The notes: generated by a model not told the origin, from the sequence alone. A DNA stretch of 63,975 nucleotides from Bacteroidota bacterium (GCA_023251435.1 JAHEYU010000033.1:1-63975); one strand, 5' to 3'. Shown: positions 8,686 to 18,738, counted from the first letter of the stretch. Numbers and translations: made by a program.

Positions 8686-10320
8686 ATGAATAAAAAAACA
8701 ATAATATTCGGAATTCTTCTTTCATCGCTGATGATCACATCGTGTGTGAAAGATCTGGATGTAAAGCCAAAGGATCCAAATACAATACTTGCCGGTAACT
8801 TAGGCGACGATCCTGCTTACATGAAGCAAACCCTGGGTAAAATTTATGCCAGTTTCATGCTCTCCGGACAAGGCAGTAACGGTGGCGACGACATCGCTGC
8901 TTCTGATGGTAACTTTTTTACCACCACCCGTGCACTTTGGAACTTACAGGAAATTACCACCGACGAGGCCATTTGCGGATGGGGTGATGTTGGTATTTCA
9001 GACCTTAATACCCAAACCTGGAATGTCAATAATCCATTCCTTACAGCGCTTTATCAGCGTTTAAGCCTAACTGTTACGTATGCTAACGATTTTATCAGGT
9101 TTACAAAAGGAAATACCGACCCGGCTGTGATGCAATACAACGCCGAAGCTCGTTTCCTTAGAGCACTGGCCTACTCATGGAGTATGGACTTGTTTGGTAA
9201 TCCACCTTTTACGACCGATGCCGATGGTGTTGGAAAATTCTTCCCCAAACAGCTCGATCCCGACATGAAAGTTGGAAGAACCAAATTGTTCAACTACATC
9301 GTGTCTGAATTGAAAGATCTGGAAACAAAACTGGGCGAACCAAAGTTCTCGTATCCTCAGGCAGACAAAGCTGCTGCATGGATGTTACTTGCACGCGTTT
9401 ATCTTAACGCACAGGTTTACACCGGAACCGCAAAATGGGATAGCTGTAAAATTTATGCCGACAAAGTAATAAACAGCGGAAAATATTCATTGGCTGCCAA
9501 TTACAGACAGAACTTCAGCGCCGACAACGATGGTCGCCGTAATCCTGAAATGATCTTGGCCTGGGAACAGGATGGAATTAATACACAGGGTTATGTGGGT
9601 ACCACTTTCATTATCGAATCAAGCAGCGACGCTGTTTACATCAGAGCTGAAGATTTTCATGGTCTTACATCAAATACCAACTGGAATGGAAACAGGGCCA
9701 GAAAACAATTCATGAACGTTCTGGTCGATACTCTTGCTACCTACGGTAATAAACCTGTTCCAGCAAGCGATCCAACATTCTCGCAAAGCAAAGACAAACG
9801 TGTATTCCTGAAAATGAAGAAAAGCATGGATATACCAAGTCCATCATCGAGCGGTGATTACGGTATTGGAGTGTATAAATTTACAGCCAGAAATGCTGAT
9901 GGATCACAGGCTTCAAATTACAATGTAGCCTTTGCGAGCACCGATTTTCCTGTTTTCCGTCTGGCCGATGCATATATGATGAGAGCCGAAGCATTGTATC
10001 GCTTAAATGATAAAGCCAATGCAGTGAAAGACATCAATGTAATCAGAACACGCGCTTACGGAAATGCAAGTGGAAATATTACTGAAGCCCAGTTAACCGA
10101 TCAGTTTTTGCTCGACGAACGCGGCCGTGAGTTTTATTACGAAGCTCAAAGACGTACCGATTTGGTCCGTTTTGGTAAGTTTACCGATGGAAATTACAAC
10201 TGGCAGTGGAAAGGCGGCACCTTCAAGGGAGCCAACACCGACAGCCATTTGAATGTTTTCCCGATCCCTGGCGCTGAAGTTTCGGCCAATCCGAACATCA
10301 AACAAAATCCAAAATATTAA
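8686..10320 (+). CDS. RagB/SusD-family outer membrane glycan-binding lipoprotein
   Basis: A 544-residue surface lipoprotein that caps the SusC barrel and captures oligosaccharide. The signal peptide ends in a lipobox with C20 (ITSC). TPR-like helices typical of SusD include YNAEARFLRALAYSWSMDLFG and AAAWMLLARVYLNAQVY, and the C-terminal RagB/SusD domain holds LADAYMMRAEALYRLND and the LDERGREFYYEAQRRTDLVR segment. It starts 21 bp after susC. The family call is secure; specificity for starch is inferred from the SusE/SusF-like genes downstream. Confidence 0.96.
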   Translation: MNKKTIIFGILLSSLMITSCVKDLDVKPKDPNTILAGNLGDDPAYMKQTLGKIYASFMLSGQGSNGGDDIAASDGNFFTTTRALWNLQEITTDEAICGWGDVGISDLNTQTWNVNNPFLTALYQRLSLTVTYANDFIRFTKGNTDPAVMQYNAEARFLRALAYSWSMDLFGNPPFTTDADGVGKFFPKQLDPDMKVGRTKLFNYIVSELKDLETKLGEPKFSYPQADKAAAWMLLARVYLNAQVYTGTAKWDSCKIYADKVINSGKYSLAANYRQNFSADNDGRRNPEMILAWEQDGINTQGYVGTTFIIESSSDAVYIRAEDFHGLTSNTNWNGNRARKQFMNVLVDTLATYGNKPVPASDPTFSQSKDKRVFLKMKKSMDIPSPSSSGDYGIGVYKFTARNADGSQASNYNVAFASTDFPVFRLADAYMMRAEALYRLNDKANAVKDINVIRTRAYGNASGNITEAQLTDQFLLDERGREFYYEAQRRTDLVRFGKFTDGNYNWQWKGGTFKGANTDSHLNVFPIPGAEVSANPNIKQNPKY

Positions 10321-10339
10321 ACCTTTAAACTTCAGAACA

Positions 10340-11374
10340 ATGAATAAAAATTCAATTATATATTTAACCTTAATTGGGTTGATCGGACTTTTGTTTTCGT
10401 GTGAGAAGGACGAAACAAAAGTGATGATGCTGACCAATCCAATTGCACCAACAATTCAGACTGTTCCCGATTTGACCCTTAAAAGAGCCAAGGGAATGGA
10501 TACACTGGTATTTGTTGGTACCGCTGTCGATCCCGGATTTCAGGCGTCTGCCACTTATTTTCTGGAAATATGTCCGAAGGGAAATAATTTCAAGGATGCT
10601 ACTGTATTAACTTCAGGTATTAAGAATACCAAAATGAAAATTACGGTGAGCGACCTGAATGGAATTTTACTTAAAAAATTCCCTGCTGACCAGGTTTCTG
10701 CGATTGATCTTCGAATGAGGGCAGTTTTATCTGTTGACGCAGGTACCGGCGCTATCGGAACAAGTTCTAATCCGCTCGAATATTCTTCCGAAATTAGAAC
10801 TGTAAATGTTACCACTTATGGTTTGCCACGTTTAGATTTAGTTGGTTCTGGTATCAGCCAGAAAATTGAATCAGCTTTGGGCAACGGTAAATATTACAGC
10901 ATTGTAAAACTTGATAAAACCAAACCATTTACCCTGAAAGATCCCGATACGAATGTGGTATATGGCGCAAATGGCGCAGCTCTTGCAGTGAATGGCAACG
11001 GAATTGTTTCTGCTGATAACGGATGGTACAAACTTAACGCCGATACCAAAGCGCTCACCTATTCTATGGAAGCCTACATGATCGGACTTGTTGGATCTGC
11101 AACTCCTAATGCCTGGAATTCACCCGACCAGAAAATGGACTACGATGCTGCTACCGGAACCTGGAAAATTACCCTCAACCTGGTTGATGGTGATATTAAA
11201 TTCAGGCTTAACGATGGTTGGGCATGGAATTTAGGTGGTACAACAAATAGTTTGACTGTTGACGGACCAAACATAACTGTAACCGCTGGTAACTATACCA
11301 TTGTGCTAACCATAACGAATCCAAATTCAGTTAAGGGTGAAGTGGGTGGTAACTTTAAAATAACTAAAAACTAG
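10340..11374 (+). CDS. SusE-family outer membrane starch-binding lipoprotein
   Basis: A 344-residue lipoprotein. The ATG at 10340 is preferred over an in-frame upstream codon because it directly precedes a lipoprotein signal peptide (lipobox cysteine C21, LLFSC). An N-terminal SusE Ig-like domain (about 40-165) is followed by a middle domain and a C-terminal starch-binding module with GLVGSATPNAWNSPDQKM and the ligand-contacting tryptophans of DGWAWNLGG. It sits 19 bp after susD. In the Bacteroides thetaiotaomicron Sus system SusE binds starch on the cell surface; the same role is expected here. Confidence 0.9.
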   Translation: MNKNSIIYLTLIGLIGLLFSCEKDETKVMMLTNPIAPTIQTVPDLTLKRAKGMDTLVFVGTAVDPGFQASATYFLEICPKGNNFKDATVLTSGIKNTKMKITVSDLNGILLKKFPADQVSAIDLRMRAVLSVDAGTGAIGTSSNPLEYSSEIRTVNVTTYGLPRLDLVGSGISQKIESALGNGKYYSIVKLDKTKPFTLKDPDTNVVYGANGAALAVNGNGIVSADNGWYKLNADTKALTYSMEAYMIGLVGSATPNAWNSPDQKMDYDAATGTWKITLNLVDGDIKFRLNDGWAWNLGGTTNSLTVDGPNITVTAGNYTIVLTITNPNSVKGEVGGNFKITKN

Positions 11375-11379
11375 CTTGT

Positions 11380-13248
11380 ATGAAACATTTAAAAATAATA
11401 TCAATGAAACGAATGTTCATATATAGAACATTGGCCATCCTTGTAACTGCAACAATCCTGTTTGCCGCATGTACAAAGGAAAATACAGATGTTCGGCTAG
11501 CCCCAAAGCTGGCCACATCGCAATTACTGAATGTGACTGCGAGTACTGCCACTGTGGTTGGATTTGTTGTGGCTGAAGGCGATGGCTTTACCGAAAAGGG
11601 TGTTTGTTATAACACTGCTGCTGCTCCGACCATAGCAAACAAGAAAGTTGAATATACCGAAAAAAGTACAACTGCTACTTTTAACGTAACATTGACCAGC
11701 CTGGCTTATGCTACCAAATATTATGCAAGGGCTTATGCTACCGGATCGGCAGGTACAATTTACGGTGAAGAGTATTCTTTTACAACTTTACCTGTTGTTC
11801 CTGTGCTTACAACTGCTGCAATTACTACAATTACTGGTAATTCTGCCGCGGGTGGTGGTAATGTTACAGCTACCGGAGGTGCCGAAGTTACTGTTCGCGG
11901 TATTGTTTACGGAACAAATCCGGCGCCAACAGTTGCCGACAGCAAAACAACCAACGACAAGGGAGTAGGCGCATTCGTCAGCGCACTTGCTGCACTGAAA
12001 GGAAATACTACCTATTATGTGCGTGCTTATGCTACAAACAGCGCAGGTACAGGATACGGTCCTGAAGTAACTTTCAAAACTTTGGTCGATCTGCCGGTTG
12101 TTACAACGACTGCCGTTAGCGGAGTCACAAAAGTCTCGGCTGTTACCGGTGGTAATGTTTCTTATGATGGTGGTGCCGAAGTTACCGCCAAAGGTCTTGT
12201 GTGGAGCACAAGTGTCAACCCAACAATTGCCGACACTAAAATTGCCGGTGGTGCTGGTCTTGGTTCATTTGTCAGTAACCTCGCAGGTTTATCAGTATTC
12301 ACAACTTACCACGTCCGTGCTTTCGCAACAAACAGCGCCGGAACAGCTTATGGCAGCGATGTGGTATTTACTACTTTGGCCAACATTCGTACCTGGAATA
12401 TTCCTGGCGACTATGTTGAAGCCAGCTACCCCGGTTCAGGTTTAGCCAATTGGGCACCCGATAAGTCGCCACAGGTAATCAGCACAATTACTGCGCCCGA
12501 CAAACTTGAAGGATATGTTTACATGTCAAAAAGCACCAACGAATGGAAGTTCGCAACTCAGCCAAACTGGGACGGACCAAATTATGGTGATGGCGGCGCC
12601 GGAAAAATTGATGGCAACGGTGGAAATATCAAATCTCCGGCAGGTTATTACAAAATAAATGTCGATGCAGCTGCAATGACTTATACCGCTGTTGCAACTA
12701 CATGGGGTGTAATTGGTTCTGCTTCACCTAAAAGTTGGGACGACGAAACTCCGCTGACCTACAATCCTGCGACAAAAACATGGACCGGTTCAGTACGTCT
12801 TATTGCAGGAGAATTCAAGTTTAGAGCCAATCACAGTTGGGATTTTAATTATGGTAGTTCTACAAAAGATGCCAACCTGAATGCTGGTGGTGACAACATT
12901 GCTGTTACTGTTGAATCTGATTATGCCTTTACCCTGGATTTAAGTAAGCCGAATGCCTACAAATACAGCGCAAACAGGTGGGGAATAATTGGAGATGCAA
13001 CAGCAGGTGGCTGGGATAACGATACCAACATGACCTGGGACGCAACCAAAAAGGTTTTCACACTTACCCTCGATTTAAAATCCGCAGGCGCCTTCAAATT
13101 CAGAGCCAACGACGGATGGGATATCAATCTTGGTGGTAATCTGAATGCCTTGACTGCCGGTGGCGACAACCTTACGATTACGACCAACGGTAATTATACT
13201 GTTACCTTAGATCCTTGGACACTTAAAGCAACTGTTACAAAAAACTAA
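11380..13248 (+). CDS. SusF-like starch-binding lipoprotein with three FN3-like repeats
   Basis: A 622-residue lipoprotein with signal peptide and lipobox (FAAC). After the anchor come three fibronectin-III-like repeats of about 95-100 residues, each ending in a YARAYATNSAGT-type strand, then three C-terminal SusE/F-type starch-binding modules, recognisable from WGVIGSASPKSWDDETPL and WGIIGDATAGGWDNDTNM and from the FKFRANDGWDINLGG-type Trp motifs. The first ATG (11380) is 5 bp after the SusE stop; an ATG at 11404 gives a more compact signal peptide and could be the real start. The FN3-like repeats probably act as a spacer lifting the starch-binding modules off the surface. Confidence 0.88.
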   Translation: MKHLKIISMKRMFIYRTLAILVTATILFAACTKENTDVRLAPKLATSQLLNVTASTATVVGFVVAEGDGFTEKGVCYNTAAAPTIANKKVEYTEKSTTATFNVTLTSLAYATKYYARAYATGSAGTIYGEEYSFTTLPVVPVLTTAAITTITGNSAAGGGNVTATGGAEVTVRGIVYGTNPAPTVADSKTTNDKGVGAFVSALAALKGNTTYYVRAYATNSAGTGYGPEVTFKTLVDLPVVTTTAVSGVTKVSAVTGGNVSYDGGAEVTAKGLVWSTSVNPTIADTKIAGGAGLGSFVSNLAGLSVFTTYHVRAFATNSAGTAYGSDVVFTTLANIRTWNIPGDYVEASYPGSGLANWAPDKSPQVISTITAPDKLEGYVYMSKSTNEWKFATQPNWDGPNYGDGGAGKIDGNGGNIKSPAGYYKINVDAAAMTYTAVATTWGVIGSASPKSWDDETPLTYNPATKTWTGSVRLIAGEFKFRANHSWDFNYGSSTKDANLNAGGDNIAVTVESDYAFTLDLSKPNAYKYSANRWGIIGDATAGGWDNDTNMTWDATKKVFTLTLDLKSAGAFKFRANDGWDINLGGNLNALTAGGDNLTITTNGNYTVTLDPWTLKATVTKN

Positions 13249-13264
13249 TTGCTGATATATTTAT

Positions 13265-13304
13265 AAGCCTATCCGCTCATTACGGGCGGATAGGCTTTTT
13301 TTTC
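13265..13304 (+). terminator. Rho-independent terminator after the Sus-type genes
   Basis: A perfect 12-bp stem (AAGCCTATCCGC at 13265-13276 pairing with 13286-13297) and a 9-nt loop are followed by a run of T through 13304. It ends the susCDEF-like transcript 17 bp after the last stop codon, so the following amylase gene at 13323 probably has its own promoter or depends on read-through. Confidence 0.88.
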
Positions 13305-13322
13305 TTTTTAATACCAATTATC

Positions 13323-16076
13323 ATGTTACGTCGAATCAATATTCTTTTCTGGCTGGTAGCTGTTTATCAGTTAAGCTTTGCGCAAGTTACCACCAATCCG
13401 GCATTTCCCGTCGAAACAAAAGCGGTAACCATCACTTTCGATTCATCGAAAGAAACCAGGCTCGGTTTTTTTACTTCTGATTTGTATGCGCATACCGGTG
13501 TTATTGTTGAAGGAAATACCCAATGGCAACATGTAATCGGCTCATGGGCGAACAATACTTTACAGCCCAAACTGACAAACAAAGGTGCGGGCATTTACGA
13601 GCTGGTTATAAGTCCCGATATCAGAAAATATTACTCTGTTTTGTCTGCTGAAAAAGTTAAAAAAATTGCACTCGTCTTTCGGTCAGCCGATGGGTCGAAA
13701 CAAACCAACGATATTCTGATTGATGTTTTTGCCGAAGGATTAAATGTCAACATTACTTCGCCTGGCAGAACCAATATTTTTGAAAAGAATGAAACCTTCA
13801 TTTTCACTGCAACAACAACCGGTACTGCCGACCTGAAATTATTCCTGAACAACCAGGAAATCGGTAACCAAACCGGAACATTGATTAACCAAAACGTGAC
13901 CATTCCAAACGCCGGAAATTACTGGCTGAAAATAAAAGCTACTCAAAACGCAACCGTAAAACTTGACTCCGTTTTCGTATTTATACGCGAAACAACTCCA
14001 ATTGAAAGCAGACCTGCCGGTTTACAAGCCGGTATAAATTATATCGACGATCAGTCGGCCACATTAATCGTTTATGCACCCGGCAAGAAAAATATTTTTG
14101 TAACCGGCGATTTCAACAACTGGGCGCTCGACAACAACTACCAGATGAAAAAAGACGGAGATTATTTCTGGCTAAAAATCGGAAACCTGGTACCGAAAAA
14201 AGAATACATCTTTCAATACCTGATCGATGGCAAAATTAAAATTGCGGATCCTTATACCGACAAGGTTTCTGATCCTTACGACGATAAATACATTTCATCA
14301 GCCGTTTATCCGGGACTGATCGCTTATCCAACCGGAAAAGCCGATGACCGTGCCTCTGTGCTGCAAACTGCGCAAACTCCTTATATTTGGAGCACTCCAA
14401 CCTACACGATACCGCCAGCAAGTAAACTTTCGGTGTACGAATTGCTCATCCGCGACTTTACCGCTGAAAGAACCTACAAAGCCCTTCAGGCAAAACTCGA
14501 TTACCTGAAACGACTTGGGATAAATACCATCGACTTAATGCCTGTCAACGAATTTGAAGGCAATATTAGCTGGGGCTATAATCCAAATTTCTATTTTGCT
14601 CCGGACAAAGCCTACGGTACCAAAAACGACCTGAAAGCCCTGATCGACGAATGTCACAGACAAGGTTTTATCGTAATTCTCGACATGGTTTTAAACCATT
14701 CGTTCAATTCGAGCCCAATGGTTAAAATGTACTGGAACGAAACACTAAAACGACCAGCCGCCGACAATCCATGGTTTAACCAAACATCGCCCAACACCAC
14801 CTATTTCTGGGGATCCGATTTTAACCATGAAAGCCAGGCTACAAGGGATTTTGTTGACCGCGTAAACAAATACTGGATGACCGAATACAAAGTCGATGGT
14901 TTCCGCTTCGACTTCACCAAAGGTTTTACAAATACATCAGGCGACGGCAGCGGATACGATGCTTCACGAATTGCAATCCTGAAACGAATGGCCGACAAAA
15001 TATGGGAAGTCAATCCCAAAGCATTTGTTATTCTTGAACATTTTGCTCCGGATACTGAAGAAAGAGAACTCGCAGATTATGGAAACGGGATGTTGATTTG
15101 GGGCAATGCAAACTTCACTTTTGGTGAAGCCGCCATGGGATACGACGAATCCGGTAAATCTGACCTTAACAGGGCATCCTATCAGTCAAGAGGTTATTCA
15201 AAACCCGGACTTTTAGCCTACATGGAAAGTCACGACGAAGAACGGCAGGTGTTCAAAACAATGACTTACGGAAATTCACTCGGCGCCTACAATACCAAAG
15301 AGCTCAATACCGCCCTCGAACGCAGCCAACTGGCAACAGCTTTCTTTTTATCGCTTGCAGGCCCAAAAATGATCTGGCAATTTGGAGAACTTGGTTACGA
15401 TTTATCAATCAATTACTGCGAAAACGGCACCATCAATAACAATTGCAGAACGGATCCAAAACCATTACGCATGGATTATCTTGAAAACAGCAACCGTCGA
15501 AAACTTTTCGATGTATATTCGGCCATGTTTCGGCTTCGCCAACAGTTCGATGTATTTACTTCAGGAACAGAAACACGGTTTGTTTTTGGCGTCACAAAAA
15601 AGATACAGCTAAAACTGAACGATCACAACATCACGCTGATTGGCAATTTCGGATTGAATGACCAGACGATTGCCCCCAATTTTCAGCACACCGGAACCTG
15701 GTACGAATTTTTCAGCGGCAACGAACTTGTGGTTTCAGATGTCAACGCTGCAATTCTGCTGAAAGCAGGCGAATATCGCTTGTACAGCGACAAAAAGCTA
15801 CCTGCATTTAAAGAGCTGGCAACAGGTATTTCCGAAAAGGAAACACAATCAATATTCCGCATATATCCAAATCCGGCTTCCGATCAGATTCAGATTGATT
15901 CGAAGGAGTTGATTCGTTCCGTTGAGCTGTTTACGATCGACGGGAAAATTATCAGAACTATAAAGCCCAACTCTAAATCTTTAAATATGAGCTTGATAGA
16001 ATTGAGGTCGGGAATGTATTTTCTACGTGCACAAACCGGAGGTCGAATTTTCACCGAAAAAATAGTTATGAATTAA
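13323..16076 (+). CDS. Secreted GH13 alpha-amylase-family enzyme with T9SS sorting domain
   Basis: A 917-residue starch-degrading enzyme: signal peptide (1-21), two N-terminal beta domains (about 22-225), a CBM48-like domain (about 236-325, with NIFVTGDFNNWAL), GH13 catalytic barrel (about 365-720) and a C-terminal T9SS type A sorting domain (about 845-917, IYPNPASDQ then the GMYFLRAQTGG strand). Catalytic features: region I DMVLNH (454-459), nucleophile D530 in GFRFD, acid/base E572 in ILEHF, D638 in SHDE. The canonical Sus amylase SusG is a lipoprotein; here the enzyme would reach the surface or medium by type IX secretion. It follows the Sus-type genes across a terminator. Confidence 0.94.
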   Translation: MLRRINILFWLVAVYQLSFAQVTTNPAFPVETKAVTITFDSSKETRLGFFTSDLYAHTGVIVEGNTQWQHVIGSWANNTLQPKLTNKGAGIYELVISPDIRKYYSVLSAEKVKKIALVFRSADGSKQTNDILIDVFAEGLNVNITSPGRTNIFEKNETFIFTATTTGTADLKLFLNNQEIGNQTGTLINQNVTIPNAGNYWLKIKATQNATVKLDSVFVFIRETTPIESRPAGLQAGINYIDDQSATLIVYAPGKKNIFVTGDFNNWALDNNYQMKKDGDYFWLKIGNLVPKKEYIFQYLIDGKIKIADPYTDKVSDPYDDKYISSAVYPGLIAYPTGKADDRASVLQTAQTPYIWSTPTYTIPPASKLSVYELLIRDFTAERTYKALQAKLDYLKRLGINTIDLMPVNEFEGNISWGYNPNFYFAPDKAYGTKNDLKALIDECHRQGFIVILDMVLNHSFNSSPMVKMYWNETLKRPAADNPWFNQTSPNTTYFWGSDFNHESQATRDFVDRVNKYWMTEYKVDGFRFDFTKGFTNTSGDGSGYDASRIAILKRMADKIWEVNPKAFVILEHFAPDTEERELADYGNGMLIWGNANFTFGEAAMGYDESGKSDLNRASYQSRGYSKPGLLAYMESHDEERQVFKTMTYGNSLGAYNTKELNTALERSQLATAFFLSLAGPKMIWQFGELGYDLSINYCENGTINNNCRTDPKPLRMDYLENSNRRKLFDVYSAMFRLRQQFDVFTSGTETRFVFGVTKKIQLKLNDHNITLIGNFGLNDQTIAPNFQHTGTWYEFFSGNELVVSDVNAAILLKAGEYRLYSDKKLPAFKELATGISEKETQSIFRIYPNPASDQIQIDSKELIRSVELFTIDGKIIRTIKPNSKSLNMSLIELRSGMYFLRAQTGGRIFTEKIVMN

Positions 16077-16143
16077 AAACATACAATTCGTATCAATTTT
16101 TGATTAATTTTAGCCAGATTCATGAACAGAAAACCGCGGAGAT

Positions 16144-17394
16144 ATGAAACGAATCTTCTTACTTCAGGTAATAATGGTTTTATTGGTCGTATTTGGCTAC
16201 GGAGTTCAACCCTTACGAAAACCATTTCTTCAGATTACAGTTGATGGAAAACCATCAAAAAGTGGTGATGTTTTAACTGTTAAGCCCGGTCAGAAATTTT
16301 TGATTAAAGTTGATATGGAGGGCGGCCGCAGAGACTTCTGCAAATTTCCGGATACGTATGCCGACATTGCCGGTGCTGCACAGATTCTTTCGAGAGGAAA
16401 AGACGGAATAACTTATCAGATTAATGGGCAAAATGCGGTTTGGAAACTACTTAATGAAGATTTCCGTTTTGCAGCCGACCAATTCCTTCAAATTGATGCA
16501 AAAAGCAAGCAATCAGCCGAAATAACAGTTTCAAGTTTGCATTTCTCACAATCCTATCTCAAAATTACCGGCAAAGCCAACTGGCAGTTCAGTCAGGGCG
16601 GACAAATAATTGGCGAGGAAAATACTGCAGAAGGAACGCTTTACTTCAAAGTTGAAGGGGAAACAGATGTCTGGTTTGCCAGTGAAAACATACAGGCAAC
16701 AGGCATTGCCAACGAGTTGGTGAAAGGAAAACTCGAAGAAACACAACTGATTTGCGACAGCATTGAAAAAAGTTTTTTCAGACTAAATTTTAGCGCGGTT
16801 CAGCAGTCTATCCGCGACCTTCAGAATTCGGTGAACGTATTGGAATCGACCATTGAAGAAGTTAAGACCGGTAATCCTTCGTATAAGACAGCAATCGTTT
16901 TTAAGGGTCTTCCGAGCGATGAGCCATTTAGGGACATTACTGCATTTTCTGACATAAAGCCGGAATGGGTCTCGCTCGAAGCTTTGGTAAATAATTCGAA
17001 ACAGCAGCTTGCAGCACTTCCGGACCAGCCAACTCCGCAAAATAGCGACCAACTCATTCAAATTATTACCGACTATGTTAACTGGCAAAATTCACTTCCT
17101 GAAAACACTTTTATGGAATTTTCGCGGTATATACCTGATTTAGTTTCTGAAATTATTATGATGCCAGAAAACATCCGGATGGTTGCTGAAGTAAAATCTA
17201 TTGCCAATTATTCGCAGACTATCAGCGATTTAAATGCTTTTTTTGACCAGCGTATTTTGCAGATACCCAACGAAATCCAGAAAATTAATGCTGCAAACAC
17301 CCGGCTACAAACGGTGAAGCTTTTCGACGGAATGCTCCGAAGCTACTTCTCTTCAATTAATTGGGCCGAATGGAAAAGCACCAGAGGTTTTTAG
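16144..17394 (+). CDS. Exported protein of unknown function
   Basis: A 416-residue protein with a signal peptide (about 1-20) and no family I recognise. The N-terminal half (25-180) is beta-rich with two Ig-like segments: one starts FLQITVDGKPSKSGDVLTVKPGQ and the next covers an SAEITVSSLHFSQ strand. The C-terminal half (about 195-416) is largely helical. A charged tail EWKSTRGF ends it. It starts 67 bp after the amylase gene on the same strand and may be co-transcribed with it, but nothing ties it to starch. The reading frame is intact and codon use resembles the neighbours. Confidence 0.7.
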   Translation: MKRIFLLQVIMVLLVVFGYGVQPLRKPFLQITVDGKPSKSGDVLTVKPGQKFLIKVDMEGGRRDFCKFPDTYADIAGAAQILSRGKDGITYQINGQNAVWKLLNEDFRFAADQFLQIDAKSKQSAEITVSSLHFSQSYLKITGKANWQFSQGGQIIGEENTAEGTLYFKVEGETDVWFASENIQATGIANELVKGKLEETQLICDSIEKSFFRLNFSAVQQSIRDLQNSVNVLESTIEEVKTGNPSYKTAIVFKGLPSDEPFRDITAFSDIKPEWVSLEALVNNSKQQLAALPDQPTPQNSDQLIQIITDYVNWQNSLPENTFMEFSRYIPDLVSEIIMMPENIRMVAEVKSIANYSQTISDLNAFFDQRILQIPNEIQKINAANTRLQTVKLFDGMLRSYFSSINWAEWKSTRGF

Positions 17395-17663
17395 CGATTT
17401 TAGTTTTTTATATTACCTTCTAATTCATACTCCTAATTTATTCAGTTCAACTCTGGTAGCAAAGTTCATGAATGTAAACTCATGGAATTTTGCATTCAAT
17501 TGACATGCCAAAAAACATGGTTTGATCAATCAGAACAATGGTTTGCTCATTGCCCCTGAAATCACAAAAACCAAAACACACTTTCCCTTGTCTTAGGTTT
17601 CAATTAACAATTAAGACTAAAAAGTCTTTATATATTTAAATCATAATTAATATTGAAATTCAA

Positions 17664-18647
17664 ATGAAAAAATTAATTCAAATCTACAAAAAATCAACAT
17701 GGATGTTTTTAATCGCTTTTGCGTTGGTTGTTAGTTCATGTAGCAAAAACGAAGATCTTGCAGTTGTTCAGGACGATCAGAACCTGATGTTAAAAAGTGC
17801 AACCATTTTGACTCCGGTTATTACATATTCAGTTGTCAACGGAATTTGTGGTATTCAGGAACAGGCGCTTATTGCAGGTCAAAATTACAATGCAGGAAAT
17901 GTGGTTGTTTCAACGACTCCAGAAGGCAAACTCCTTATTTCTGTTTCAACACAGGGAGGCTGGGCTTTAACAGGTGTACACCTTTATGTTGGAGATAAGG
18001 CTCTTATACCAGTCACCAAAAGTGGAAATCCGATTCCGGGTAATTTTCCGGTAAAAACAAGTTTTTCAACTTTTCAATCGGCTGTAAGTTATGAATTTAA
18101 CGTAGCCGACTTTGGTGCTTGCTTTGTTGTTGCACTTCATGCCAATGTTAGCAAGCTTGATGAAATAGGTCAGGTTCTTCAGTCGGAAACAGCTTGGGCT
18201 GCCGGCACCAGATTTGTTACAAAAGGAAGCTGGGCTACTTATTTTAACTATTGTGTAGTTCCTTGTATTCCTCCACCTCTTCCAACATCAAATGTATGCA
18301 TTGATTGGGATGAAGATACTGCGTGGGGCGGTACTGCCGTAGGTGCTGGTAATGGTTGGTGGTTCTACTATACAGGCGGAGGTTCTCAGACAATCTGGGC
18401 TGGACAATCAAAAAACGCAGGTAGCGTTGTTGTTGCAAACGGTGTTGCTACTATTACACTTAATCCTGGCTGGGAATTGCAACCTGGATCAGAATCAGTA
18501 AAAATTCAGGGTTATAATACTCTTCCGTCGGCAAGACCAGCAGCTGGCCAGTTTACTTATAAAGGAACTGAATTGACAGTAAGTGTTGGAAATTTCACCT
18601 ATTATGCGATTCACCTTGATGTTAGAAAATGTTCTAGCTGGGAATAA
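17664..18647 (+). CDS. Lipoprotein with two repeated beta-domains, function unknown
   Basis: A 327-residue lipoprotein: signal peptide with lipobox VSSC, then two related domains. The first (about 50-200) contains AGQNYNAGNVVVSTTPEG, GWALTGVHLYVGD and ACFVVALHANV; the second (about 210-325) contains AGQSKNAGSVVVANGVAT, GWELQPGSESVKIQGYN and YYAIHLDVRKC. Between them is the signature ETAWAAGTRF with a downstream DEDTAWGG counterpart, a pattern seen in secreted or adhesive bacterial proteins. It is probably surface-exposed. It stands alone between a 269-bp gap and a strong terminator, so it is likely monocistronic. Confidence 0.75.
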   Translation: MKKLIQIYKKSTWMFLIAFALVVSSCSKNEDLAVVQDDQNLMLKSATILTPVITYSVVNGICGIQEQALIAGQNYNAGNVVVSTTPEGKLLISVSTQGGWALTGVHLYVGDKALIPVTKSGNPIPGNFPVKTSFSTFQSAVSYEFNVADFGACFVVALHANVSKLDEIGQVLQSETAWAAGTRFVTKGSWATYFNYCVVPCIPPPLPTSNVCIDWDEDTAWGGTAVGAGNGWWFYYTGGGSQTIWAGQSKNAGSVVVANGVATITLNPGWELQPGSESVKIQGYNTLPSARPAAGQFTYKGTELTVSVGNFTYYAIHLDVRKCSSWE

Positions 18648-18684
18648 TGTCTGATTTGGTTTAAGATAACCTCTATCAATAATA

Positions 18685-18717
18685 AAAACGGCTGTCACAT
18701 TGTGTGGCAGCCGTTTT
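18685..18717. terminator. Bidirectional terminator
   Basis: A 15-bp stem (left arm 18685-18699, right arm 18703-18717, one G-T wobble, 3-nt loop) carries A-run and T-run flanks on both sides. It lies between the converging lipoprotein gene (17664, plus) and the DUF2892 gene (18739, minus) and can serve both. Confidence 0.85.
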
Positions 18718-18738
18718 CAATTCGTTTCGAATCGTGAA

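Noticed and set aside
11780-12390. DNA-level repeats inside the SusF-like gene as a possible mobile element
   Set aside because: They correspond to the three in-frame FN3-like protein repeats and need no other explanation.
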